In this document: positions 54,523 to 63,167 of the stretch, piece by piece | Numbering within the stretch: position 1 is the first letter of the stretch | Layout: each line of letters begins with the position of its first letter | Assembly (NCBI RefSeq): GCF_022376835.1 | Contig: NZ_CP084606.1 | Coordinates: 738,501 to 802,500 of the forward strand | Direction: 5' to 3' | DNA: 64,000 nt | Source: Brucepastera parasyntrophica | GTDB lineage: Bacteria > Spirochaetota > Spirochaetia > Treponematales > Treponemataceae | Position numbers and translations under genes: made by a program | The notes under the pieces: model-generated | The model's input: the letters and a program-made list of their open reading frames with translations, nothing else | Database searches by the model: none | Told to the model about the DNA's origin: nothing

Positions 54523-55842
54523 ATGGATTTGATGGAAAAGCTGACGGTTCTTACAAACAGCGCAAAATACGATGTCGCCTGTACTTCCTCTGGTGCGGAC
54601 CGTCCGGGAAAAACTGTCATGGCGGGATGCTGTCATTCCTTTGCCGCGGACGGACGGTGCGTTACCCTGCTCAAAGTCCTGATGACGAACTTTTGCATTT
54701 ACGACTGTACCTACTGCGTAAACAGGGTAAGCAATGACTGTCAGCGCACAGCCTTTACTCCCGCCGAGCTTGCGGAACTTACCATTGAGTTCTACCGGCG
54801 AAATTACATAGAAGGGCTTTTTCTTTCCAGCGGGGTAATCAAAAGCCCGGATTATACTATGGAACAGATGATTAAAGCCCTGGAGATTCTCCGCTACAGG
54901 CATAATTTCTGGGGCTATGTTCATGCAAAAGTCATTCCCGGAGCTTCCCCTTATATGGTGCACCGCATTGGTCTGCTGGCGGACCGTCTCAGTGTAAATA
55001 TTGAACTTCCCAGCGAGAGCAGCCTCAGACAGCTGGCGCCGAACAAGGAAAAAAAGGCGATCCTGGCCCCGATGCAGCAGATCAGTATTGAAGGTTCCCA
55101 AAGCAGGCAGGAGCTTGTTATCTATAAAAAAGCCCCAAAATTCGCGCCCGCCGGGCAGGCGACACAGATGATTATAGGCGCTAGCCCGGAAACTGATTAC
55201 CAGATCCTCAATCTCGCCTCGGCCATGTATAAAAAATATTCCCTCAAGCGGGTATTCTATTCCGCGTATATCCCGGCGGTAGAACACAGCCTCCTGCCTG
55301 CGCCGGATACAAAACCGCCCCTGCTCAGGGAGCACCGTCTGTATCAGGCGGACTGGCTTTTGAGGCAATACGGTTTTGGCGCAGAGGAGATACTGACTCC
55401 GGAAACACCCAATTTCAATCCCTATCTGGACCCGAAATGCAACTGGGCAATCAACAATATGCACCTGTTTCCGGTAGATGTAAACAGGGCTCGTCTGGAC
55501 GAACTTCTCCGGGTACCCGGTATCGGTCCCACCAGCGCCCGGCGCATCGTAACCGCCAGAAAAAACGGCAGGCTTGGTATAGCTGAACTTAAACGCATGG
55601 GGACCGTCCTTAAACGGGCACAGTATTTTATCAACGCCGCCGACTGGATAGCCGGCGCAGGAACAGGCAGGGAGGCCGCGATCCGGGCCCTGATCGATCC
55701 AAAAGTCTATTCCTTTGGCCCTGAACAGCTTTCCCTGTTTCAGGAGAACCCCGGTATACAGAAACTCCCTTCCGCGGAGGATGTATCTTCCGTCGCCGAA
55801 GCCGTAGAGGAAACCGTACTATGTCTGCGAAAAAACCTCTAG
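54523..55842 (+). CDS. Radical-SAM DNA modification/repair protein (TIGR03916-like)
   Basis: A 439-residue radical-SAM enzyme. The cluster motif Cys58-x3-Cys62-x2-Cys65 is in MTNFCIYDCTYCVNR. It carries the family-specific MAGCCHSFAADGRC near the N-terminus and ends with a helix-hairpin-helix DNA-binding motif (LLRVPGIGPTSARRIV). Members of this family are predicted to repair or alter DNA bases together with a uracil-glycosylase-like partner, which overlaps downstream. Confidence 0.88.
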   Translation: MDLMEKLTVLTNSAKYDVACTSSGADRPGKTVMAGCCHSFAADGRCVTLLKVLMTNFCIYDCTYCVNRVSNDCQRTAFTPAELAELTIEFYRRNYIEGLFLSSGVIKSPDYTMEQMIKALEILRYRHNFWGYVHAKVIPGASPYMVHRIGLLADRLSVNIELPSESSLRQLAPNKEKKAILAPMQQISIEGSQSRQELVIYKKAPKFAPAGQATQMIIGASPETDYQILNLASAMYKKYSLKRVFYSAYIPAVEHSLLPAPDTKPPLLREHRLYQADWLLRQYGFGAEEILTPETPNFNPYLDPKCNWAINNMHLFPVDVNRARLDELLRVPGIGPTSARRIVTARKNGRLGIAELKRMGTVLKRAQYFINAADWIAGAGTGREAAIRALIDPKVYSFGPEQLSLFQENPGIQKLPSAEDVSSVAEAVEETVLCLRKNL

Positions 55843-56594
55843 CGGTTCCGGCTGATATAATATATATCTATGATGGAAGTTTTCAGGGTTTTTTGTGCTG
55901 TGTATTCGAAAGCGTTTACTCGGGTGAAATGCCAGTTGATATACACACCGGAAAAGATCAGGACATGGGGCTCTGGGATGTTAAACAGATCAGCACAGAC
56001 AGTGAAAAGGCGGAGAGAGTCCGTTCCTCAATTCCCTCGAAACTTTCAAACCGCGCAATGGAACTTGTTATCGCTGTTTTTCTGAGCGAACTTGAACACA
56101 GGGAGATTAAACTGCTCGGCTTCCTGCTGCGGGCGTACCGGGAAGGCCGACAGCTTCTCTACAAACTCGGGGATCCCGTAATGGCTCCCCTTCTGGCCGC
56201 TGAAAAAAATCTCCTCGGCGAGGCCCATCTTTTAAAGGGTTTTATCAGGTTTTCGGATGCGGACGGCGTCCTGGTTTCCACCATAACGCCAAAAAACTTT
56301 GTACTGCCTTTTATTGCGGAACATTTTATCCTCAGGTACAGGGAAGAGAGTTTTATAATCTTTGACAAAACCCATAGCGTAGCCCTCCTGTACCGGAACG
56401 GAAAAAGCGAGATTCTCTGGGACAGTACCATCGAATTTTACCGGGATTCCGAACAGGAACTCAAATATCAGGCCTTATGGAAACGTTTTTATAATACAGT
56501 GGCTGTAGAAAACAGGGGAAACCCCCGCTGCCGTATGACTCACATGCCCAAACGGTACTGGGAAAATATGCTGGAAGTCAGGGATCTTTTGTAA
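55821..56594 (+). CDS. TIGR03915/DUF4130 DNA-metabolism partner
   Basis: A 257-residue protein of the TIGR03915 group (YIYDGSFQGFLCCVFESVY, EMPVDIHTGK, a helical middle and FIAEHFILRYREESFIIFD, HMPKRYWENMLEVRDL). These are always beside the radical-SAM partner; a role in DNA base repair is predicted, not proven. Its ATG overlaps the previous gene by 22 bp. Confidence 0.85.
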   Translation: MSAKKPLAVPADIIYIYDGSFQGFLCCVFESVYSGEMPVDIHTGKDQDMGLWDVKQISTDSEKAERVRSSIPSKLSNRAMELVIAVFLSELEHREIKLLGFLLRAYREGRQLLYKLGDPVMAPLLAAEKNLLGEAHLLKGFIRFSDADGVLVSTITPKNFVLPFIAEHFILRYREESFIIFDKTHSVALLYRNGKSEILWDSTIEFYRDSEQELKYQALWKRFYNTVAVENRGNPRCRMTHMPKRYWENMLEVRDLL

Positions 56595-56717
56595 CAGCCC
56601 TCCGCAAAAGAAAGAGTGACAAGAATATAAAACCATGATAGATTTAATATGGAATTTTATTTCACATAACTGTGCTGCCGATCGGAGCATTGCGCCTAAA
56701 GGAGAAAAGAAAAACGC

Positions 56718-57764
56718 ATGAAAAAATTCATCTTATTTTTTGCCATTTGTTTGTGTGTATTTTCATCGTGCGAAAATAAAAAGACAATGAGCAATAAACC
56801 GGAATTCAGCGGTGAAGATCTTGCCGGAAAAGCAACAATTATCAGAGACAAACAGACAAAAAAGGCCGCATTTGTCACAGACCTCACCGGCCCGTTTGAG
56901 CTGTATTCAGGAGAAACAGTGGAGGAAATTGATTTCAGCGCTCCGCTGCTCAAAGGCGAAGGACTCGGTATTTATGAGCTGGATGTGCCCGCGGCCACCC
57001 GCAGCTATTTTCAATTGAACGCCAAAGAAGGTAAAGCCATTCTGGCGGAACAGCATCTGCCGATGACAGGCGGCTATAATTTCAGGGATTTGGGCGGATA
57101 CCGGTCAAAAAACGGAAAATATGTGAAGTGGGGAAAAATATTCCGCTCGGATGAAATGGGGACACTCACCCCGGAAGATTTGACCTATCTTGAATCCATA
57201 CCGATACGGACAGTAGTGGACTTCCGCTCCCAGTCTGAAATTGACGCCCAGCCGGACCTGCTGCCGCAATCTGCCGGACGGGTGCAGCTTTCAATTTCTC
57301 CGGGCAACCTGACCGCGGGACAGGCCATGACAGAATACACTCCGGAGGAAATGGAAGGTTTCATGATTGAAATGAACCGGCTTTTTGTAACCGACAGTGT
57401 CTGTCTGGAGCAATACCGGACTTTTTTCCGGCTTCTGCAGAGCGGGGAAGATGCGCCGCTCATGTTCCACTGCTCCGCCGGAAAAGACCGGACGGGAATG
57501 GCGGCTGCCCTTATTCTTTTTTCCCTCGATGTGGATGAAGATACCGTCATTCAGGATTACCTTTTGTCCAATATCTATCTGGCGGAAAAATACGCGCGGA
57601 ATATTGAGGAACACCCCCAGTTCAGGCCCATGTTTGAAGTACGCGAGTCATATTTAAAAGCGGGAATTGATCAGATTATTGCCGACCACGGAAGCGTAAA
57701 AAACTTTCTGGAAACTGTCCTCGATGTAGATACGGATCTGATGAAGTCTTTGTATCTGTATTAG
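56718..57764 (+). CDS. Tyrosine-phosphatase-like lipoprotein
   Basis: A 348-residue exported lipoprotein, lipobox FSSC (about Cys18). The N-terminal 120 residues are beta-rich and unassigned. The C-terminal part is a tyrosine phosphatase 3 domain: GGYNFRDLGGYRSKNGKYVKWGKIFRSDEM and the active site HCSAGKDRTGMAAA (nucleophile Cys and P-loop Arg, C-x5-R). Such enzymes remove phosphate from tyrosine or small molecules. A terminator follows at 57792-57819. Confidence 0.92.
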   Translation: MKKFILFFAICLCVFSSCENKKTMSNKPEFSGEDLAGKATIIRDKQTKKAAFVTDLTGPFELYSGETVEEIDFSAPLLKGEGLGIYELDVPAATRSYFQLNAKEGKAILAEQHLPMTGGYNFRDLGGYRSKNGKYVKWGKIFRSDEMGTLTPEDLTYLESIPIRTVVDFRSQSEIDAQPDLLPQSAGRVQLSISPGNLTAGQAMTEYTPEEMEGFMIEMNRLFVTDSVCLEQYRTFFRLLQSGEDAPLMFHCSAGKDRTGMAAALILFSLDVDEDTVIQDYLLSNIYLAEKYARNIEEHPQFRPMFEVRESYLKAGIDQIIADHGSVKNFLETVLDVDTDLMKSLYLY

Positions 57765-57791
57765 ATCCGGATATTTCCTGAAACTATTGAA

Positions 57792-57819
57792 CCGCGGAAA
57801 ATTCCGCGGGTTTTTTTTT
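57792..57819 (+). terminator. Rho-independent terminator
   Basis: CCGCGGAA (57792-57799) pairs with TTCCGCGG (57802-57809), followed by a T9 run at 57811-57819. It ends the phosphatase transcript. Confidence 0.92.
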
Positions 57820-58065
57820 CACACAAGAAAATTCGCCCTCCGGGTCTCCGCAATTTATAAAATTTGTTCCGGTTCAGCGCAGCATTGCGAAAAAAACCAA
57901 TACCGCATAGACTAATATGCCAATAATAAACCTCTATCGTCAAATGTTACTCTTCGGGGTCACGTTTGTTATATATCTGTTATACACAATCAAGTATAAT
58001 ACAACCATGACTTTTTAGAACTATTTCTGTGTTGGAACAGGTTCTATTGATATAGAAGGAAAAAG

Positions 58066-59397
58066 GTGTTCCTCACAGGTGCCGGAAAACGCCTCGGGAA
58101 AATACAGTTGTCGGAAGAAGTAATTACAGCAGTCAATATAACCATGGAACTTGGGAACAGTATGATTTTTATCATACTGATTATTTCTTTGATGGGCAAG
58201 AAAAAGCGAACAACGCAGGAATATCTTTTTCTTATCGGCCTTGCCCTTTTCATAATTGCGACATTGAGCGATGCGGCAGCATGGGCCTTTGATACAAAAC
58301 CGGGTGCGCGCTGGATCTCGGTAACAGGAAATTTTCTTACTTTTTTGACCAGCCCTTTGGCTTATGCATTTTTTATGGCCTATCTGGCATTCGGTATATC
58401 GGTGAAAGCAAAACTCAAGAACAATATAATTATTCGTATAGTTTTTTTTCTTTGCGCCATATCAATCTTCCTGACCACCATAAATATTTTTAACGGAATG
58501 TTTTATTCCATTGATAAAAACAACGTATATTACTGGGGAGAATGGTATTTTCTTTTTCCCGGTATTTCTTTCATACAGCAGATTCTGGTAATGATACTGA
58601 TTCTGTGCTCCAGAAAATCCCTGACAAAAAGAGATACATGGACATATCTTTCCTATGGTATCCTGCCTGCGATCTCACTTATAATCGGAATTTTTTTCCC
58701 CTACCTCATGCTGGAAAACTCAGCTTGTATGTTTTCCGTTCTCCTGATTTATGTAAATATCCACCAGGAACAGGAAAAACAGCTCAAGCAGAGAGAACTG
58801 GAACTTGCCCAAAGCAGAACGGCCATTATGCTGTCGCAGATACAGCCGCATTTTCTGTATAATACGCTGACCGTAATAAGCAGTCTGTGTACGACCAATC
58901 CGCAGCAGGCCCGGCAAACCATACTCGATTTTTCCAGTTACCTCCGGACTAACCTGGACTCTCTGTCTAACAGTAAACCGGTCCCCTTCAACGATGAACT
59001 GAAGCATACGGAAGTATATCTGGAACTGGAAAAAAAACGTTTTGAGGAACGGCTCCAGGTGGAATATGCCATTACGGTAAGAAATTTCTCCGTTCCTTCT
59101 CTATCGCTGCAGCCGATCGTGGAAAACGCGGTCCTTCATGGAATTACCACCCGAAGCGCGGGAGGCACTATCCGTATACAAACGGATGAAACAGTCTCTG
59201 CCTTTCTGATTACTGTCGCGGACAATGGAGTAGGATTTGACCCTCCCATGACGGAAAAGGACGGCAGAGTCCATATCGGTATTGAAAACGTCAGACAGCG
59301 GCTTGCTCTCATGTGCGCCGGGACTCTTGATATTCAAAGCACGCCGGGAAAAGGTACAACCGTATTAATAACAATTCCAAAAGGAGATATGAGCTGA
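58066..59397 (+). CDS. YehU/LytS-type sensor histidine kinase
   Basis: A 443-residue kinase. GTG 58066 has AAGGA 6 bp upstream and is the likely start. Six or more N-terminal membrane helices (about 20-230) form a sensor like those of the 7TM-type kinases; the C-terminal half has the phospho-acceptor QPHFLYNTLTVISSLC and the HATPase boxes (PIVENAVLHG, DNGVGFD, GIENVRQRL). Partner response regulator follows 2 bp downstream. Signal unknown. Confidence 0.92.
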   Translation: MFLTGAGKRLGKIQLSEEVITAVNITMELGNSMIFIILIISLMGKKKRTTQEYLFLIGLALFIIATLSDAAAWAFDTKPGARWISVTGNFLTFLTSPLAYAFFMAYLAFGISVKAKLKNNIIIRIVFFLCAISIFLTTINIFNGMFYSIDKNNVYYWGEWYFLFPGISFIQQILVMILILCSRKSLTKRDTWTYLSYGILPAISLIIGIFFPYLMLENSACMFSVLLIYVNIHQEQEKQLKQRELELAQSRTAIMLSQIQPHFLYNTLTVISSLCTTNPQQARQTILDFSSYLRTNLDSLSNSKPVPFNDELKHTEVYLELEKKRFEERLQVEYAITVRNFSVPSLSLQPIVENAVLHGITTRSAGGTIRIQTDETVSAFLITVADNGVGFDPPMTEKDGRVHIGIENVRQRLALMCAGTLDIQSTPGKGTTVLITIPKGDMS

Positions 59398-59398
59398 A

Positions 59399-60217
59399 AT
59401 GTATATCATTGCTGTAGACGACGAACGCCCATCCCTGAATGTTCTGACCGGTGCCATACGGGAAGGAATGCCGGATTGTTCCCTTTCCGCTTTTTCCAAT
59501 CCACTGGAAGCGCTCTACCATGCACAAAACTCAAAGGTGGATGTGGCCTTTCTGGATATCAGAATGGGAGATATGGACGGGGTATCCCTGGCCGAGGAAC
59601 TGAAAAACCTCCATCCAAAAATAAATATTATTTTTGTGACCGGTTATACGGACTATACTTTAGATGCCCTTAACCTTCGAGCCAGCGGATATGTGTGTAA
59701 ACCGGTATCGGCTGAGGCAGTAAAAAAAGAACTGAAAGAACTGCGTCATATTCCCGAGTCGGAAAACAACAAGCCTGTCCGGATACAAACCTTCGGAAAC
59801 TTTGAAATATTTATGCATGACACGCCGGTAGTATTCCACAGAAATAAGGCGAAAGAAGTTCTTGCCTATCTTGTGGACAGGCGGGGCGCGACAGTGACAA
59901 AAAAGGAACTGGCTACAGTTTTATGGGAGGAACGGGAGTATAACCGTAACACGCAGATATATCTCCAGATTCTGATTTCTGAAATGATCCGGGCGCTGAA
60001 TGAGGCAGGAGCGGGAGATATAATAAGACGGCAGCACAACAGTTTATCCGTAATACCTGACAGCGTGGAATGCGATTACTATAACTTTATAAAGGGAGAC
60101 CCGCATACTATAGAAAGTTTTCATGATGAGTATATGGTAAATTACAGCTGGGCTGAAATGACCGCAGGGACCCTGAGCAGGCAAAAAGACGGCAGAAGTA
60201 CGCAGGAAAAACAGTAA
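59399..60217 (+). CDS. Response regulator with SARP-like winged helix
   Basis: A 272-residue protein: receiver (Asp6-Asp7 and phospho-acceptor Asp53, LDIRMGDMDG, then CKPVSAEAV) followed by a C-terminal domain (about 128-230) with FGNFEIFMHDTPVVFHRNKAKEVLAYLVDRRGATVTKKELATVLW, the start of a transcription-activator winged helix of the SARP/OmpR type. LytTR, usual with YehU-like kinases, is absent. Forms an operon with 58066. Confidence 0.9.
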   Translation: MYIIAVDDERPSLNVLTGAIREGMPDCSLSAFSNPLEALYHAQNSKVDVAFLDIRMGDMDGVSLAEELKNLHPKINIIFVTGYTDYTLDALNLRASGYVCKPVSAEAVKKELKELRHIPESENNKPVRIQTFGNFEIFMHDTPVVFHRNKAKEVLAYLVDRRGATVTKKELATVLWEEREYNRNTQIYLQILISEMIRALNEAGAGDIIRRQHNSLSVIPDSVECDYYNFIKGDPHTIESFHDEYMVNYSWAEMTAGTLSRQKDGRSTQEKQ

Positions 60218-60268
60218 GTCTGCGGCAAGCCGGCGGAACATTCCCTGGTATTATCGCGAAAAAAAAAC

Positions 60269-60808
60269 TTATACCGACTGTCCGAGTTCAAACGCGTCCT
60301 GCATGGCCGGACTTTCCTTTATATCGCCGGACTTCCATGCGCCGATTCCATACACAATGCCCTTTTCCGTTGCCCCGTTCAGGCAGGAAGTAAATCCCCT
60401 GAAACCTTCAATAGTGCGTTCAAGCATGGCCTGCCGGTTTTCCGCGGCAGTGACTATAAAATAAAAGTCCTTGTCCTTGACATCCACAGATCCGGCATAT
60501 GTTCTGTCTATTACGGTCTTCATCTGGGCGTCCATCGTATAAAAATATACCGGAGTAGCCATTACAATCACGTCGGCTGACTTCATTTTTCCAAGCACAT
60601 CAGCCATATCATCATTACGGACACAGGTACCGCCGTTTCTCTGGCAGCCGTCACACGCAAGGCAGTATCCTATTGTTTTTTCCCGGAGAAAAACTGTTTC
60701 AACCTGATTGCCTGCTTCTTCCGCGCCGGAGGCAAAGCGTCCGCACAACAGCTCCGAATTTCCGTTTTTTCTCGGACTTCCCGAAATTATCAGAATCTTT
60801 TTGCTCAT
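60269..60808 (-). CDS. NADPH-dependent FMN reductase/iron-sulfur flavoprotein-like
   Basis: A 179-residue flavodoxin-like reductase: ILIISGSPRKNGNSELLCGRF (flavin P-loop), a Cys pattern YCLACDGCQRNGGTC (about 48-62), VIVMATPVYFYTMDAQMKTVIDRTY. The Cys set resembles 4Fe-4S flavoproteins. It reduces or stores electrons on flavins. ATG 60808; the palindrome at 60880-60906 lies upstream. Confidence 0.85.
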   Translation of the reverse strand: MSKKILIISGSPRKNGNSELLCGRFASGAEEAGNQVETVFLREKTIGYCLACDGCQRNGGTCVRNDDMADVLGKMKSADVIVMATPVYFYTMDAQMKTVIDRTYAGSVDVKDKDFYFIVTAAENRQAMLERTIEGFRGFTSCLNGATEKGIVYGIGAWKSGDIKESPAMQDAFELGQSV

Positions 60809-60879
60809 GTTTTACTCCTGAATACTATTATCCGTGTTACATCAGTATGGCATTCATTATGGCTTTTGTAAACAAATAA

Positions 60880-60906
60880 TAAAGTGTATAGCTGCTATAC
60901 ACTTTA
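60880..60906. promoter_or_regulatory. Perfect 27-bp palindrome upstream of FMN reductase
   Basis: TAAAGTGTATAGC (60880-60892) and GCTATACACTTTA (60894-60906) surround one T. It lies about 72 bp before the reductase start and 111 bp after the end of the aldolase gene. An operator is the most likely reading; a terminator for the aldolase is the alternative. Confidence 0.55.
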
Positions 60907-61017
60907 AAAACTGCAAACAGTCCTCTCCGGTATTTACAGGGAAACTCTTTCTCCGGAAGAGGACCGATCCCCGCGCCAAAACAGTACGGGGCCGGCCTGT
61001 ATATCTCAGACACAGTA

Positions 61018-61905
61018 TCAGGTAATTGAAGCATTATAGATCGATTGGATTGTCTGGCCAAGGATCTTGTTAAATTCCTCATCGCTCATCTGCGCGGTTA
61101 ATCCGTCCAGGAGAGCCCGCGAAAAACTCGCTATCATCCCATGGTTCAGGAAGAGCAGTTTGTCCGCTTCATCCCTGCTGTACCCGCCTGATAGCGCAAC
61201 TACACGGACAACGCGGGGGTCTTTCATGAGCGGCGCATAATATCCGGGAACTGAAGGCAGGGACAGCTTGAAAATAAGTTTAATGCTGCTGTCCAGCGGC
61301 TGCAGGGCGTCTTCCAGGGCTTTCAGAAGTATTTCTTCGGATTCCTTTTTGTTTTTACTCCTGATGTCAACTTCAGGTTCAATGATCGGAACGAGGCCCG
61401 CGTCCGCAATCTGCAGGGCATAATCAAACTGCTGCCGGACAATCTCCCGTATGCCGTCCTGATTCGCGTCTGTAATAAACGATCTCATTTTTGTCCCGAA
61501 AATTCCGTAAGTGAGCGCGCGCTTTAACAATTCGTCAAGTTTCGGAATCGGCTTCATCAGACGGACTCCGTTCTGCTCGGCTTCCATTCCCTGATCAATT
61601 TTCAAAAAGGGAACAACCCCCTTGTTTTCCCAGAGGAACGCGGCCGTCGGCTTGCCGTTAATTTGCCGTTCCATTGTACCTTCAAACAGAATCGCTCCAA
61701 GTATATGGTCGGAAGAGAATGAAGGACTTGTAATAACCCGCGTACGCATTTCATGAATGCGGTCAAACATTTCATCTTCGTTTGAATACTGGTCCCGGTG
61801 TACTCCGTAACGTTCGAGTGCATCGGGGCTGCTTCCCCCGCTCTGATCCAGGGCCGCAATGAATCCCTTTCCGGAATGCATGCGTTCAAGCTGTGTGTTA
61901 TTCAT
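61018..61905 (-). CDS. Fructose-bisphosphate aldolase, class I
   Basis: A 295-residue class I aldolase: GFIAALDQSGGSSPDALERYGV, LKIDQGM and the Schiff-base region KLIFKLSLPSVPGYY (active-site Lys), then ALSGGYSRDEAD. It cleaves fructose 1,6-bisphosphate to DHAP and glyceraldehyde 3-phosphate without metal. A normal glycolytic gene; leftward and not clearly part of the redox cluster. Confidence 0.93.
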   Translation of the reverse strand: MNNTQLERMHSGKGFIAALDQSGGSSPDALERYGVHRDQYSNEDEMFDRIHEMRTRVITSPSFSSDHILGAILFEGTMERQINGKPTAAFLWENKGVVPFLKIDQGMEAEQNGVRLMKPIPKLDELLKRALTYGIFGTKMRSFITDANQDGIREIVRQQFDYALQIADAGLVPIIEPEVDIRSKNKKESEEILLKALEDALQPLDSSIKLIFKLSLPSVPGYYAPLMKDPRVVRVVALSGGYSRDEADKLLFLNHGMIASFSRALLDGLTAQMSDEEFNKILGQTIQSIYNASIT

Positions 61906-62109
61906 ATTATTACCTCCGTATTTTTGCTGTCAGCCCAGATAATCTGCTAATCTGCAAAGAAACCGTAAACCGCGAAAGAAAAAAATGAATCTTTAGCAAA
62001 CCGGCAGTATTTTAAATATAAGAATAACCGGCGCCAATATCAACTTTTTCCGGTTTTTCTGAAAGGATATTTTTGGTTTCAGATTGCAAATTCCAACAGC
62101 AGAACCGAA

Positions 62110-63089
62110 TTAACTGCCGGCTGCCGCGTTTTGCTGTTTTAATTCATCACGCAGTCTTCTGTATAATATGACAGGACGGTCACCCGGCAGGAGTTTTTCA
62201 TTTGAATGGTATTCTGAAACTTTCAGCTTCTGTGTAATAACCACCCGCCGGTCCTGGCGTTCAATTATGCGGTTTCCAATACGGCCGAATATTGCAATAA
62301 TCCTGTTTATACATTTAAACCGGGAAAGGCTGCTGTAAAAGCGTATATATAAAACCGTACGGGATTCATCGACAGGAGCAAAAAAAATAACAACACGGAA
62401 CTTTTCGCTTATATGGTTCATCCAGAGGTTCGGAAAAATAAATTTGAGGTAGGTTTCCCTGATAACTGATTCTTCCGCAGTTTTTGGGGTTTGCCCTCTG
62501 TCAACTTCGTTATTCGCGCTCGTAATAATTGTTTCGTGTTCGAATAAAACTTTGGGACCGTTAACCAGAGTCTTATTGCCGCGGCCGATTGTATTATAAT
62601 GCACAAAAGGAAGATGAATAACATCCAGCTGGTTTTCAACACAGCGTGAATAAAAGGCGTTCCAGCAATCTTCCAGTTCGGAATACACAACCGAACCATC
62701 AAGTTCATCACGGAAAAAGGGTATGGCCTTATCCGGCTCTCCTTCGCCGAACCACAAATAAATAATGCCGAATTCCTCTTTTGTTCTGTGGAAGATAAGA
62801 TGAAATCTGCCCAGATCGGCGGCGGAAGATTTTCCGAGAGCAGGCACAAAAGTACCTTTCCCTTCCGTATCATATTGTATTCCGTGAAAAGGACACTGGA
62901 TGCATTCTCCCTGCAGCTTACCGATACACAGGGCCGCGCCCCTGTGTGCGCATCTGTCCTCTGCACAGGAAAGCACCCCTGATTTGGTCCGAAAAAAACA
63001 AGATTCATGCTCAGCCGTTTCGCTGAAATAATAGATCCCCGCTTCACCTTTGATGAAGGCAAAACGGCATACCACTGATTATTAATCAT
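62110..63089 (-). CDS. Rieske non-haem iron oxygenase (apparent frameshift)
   Basis: About 326 residues when one base is added at C4 63037-63040, restoring MINNQWYAVLPSSKVKRG-IYYFSETAEHESC. ATG 63089 follows GAGAGG. Rieske 2Fe-2S ligands are in CAHRGAALC and CPFHG; the mononuclear iron site is in ENQLDVIHLPFVHYN (Asp, His, His). The enzyme would hydroxylate an aromatic or similar substrate with O2 and a reductase partner not seen here. An oxygen-using enzyme in a possibly anaerobic host is notable. Confidence 0.86.
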
Positions 63090-63167
63090 CAATGCCTCTC
63101 GAAATAATTATCCGGAAACCCGGATATACTATTTATAATATACTCATTTTTCCGGGAAAGGCATTAT

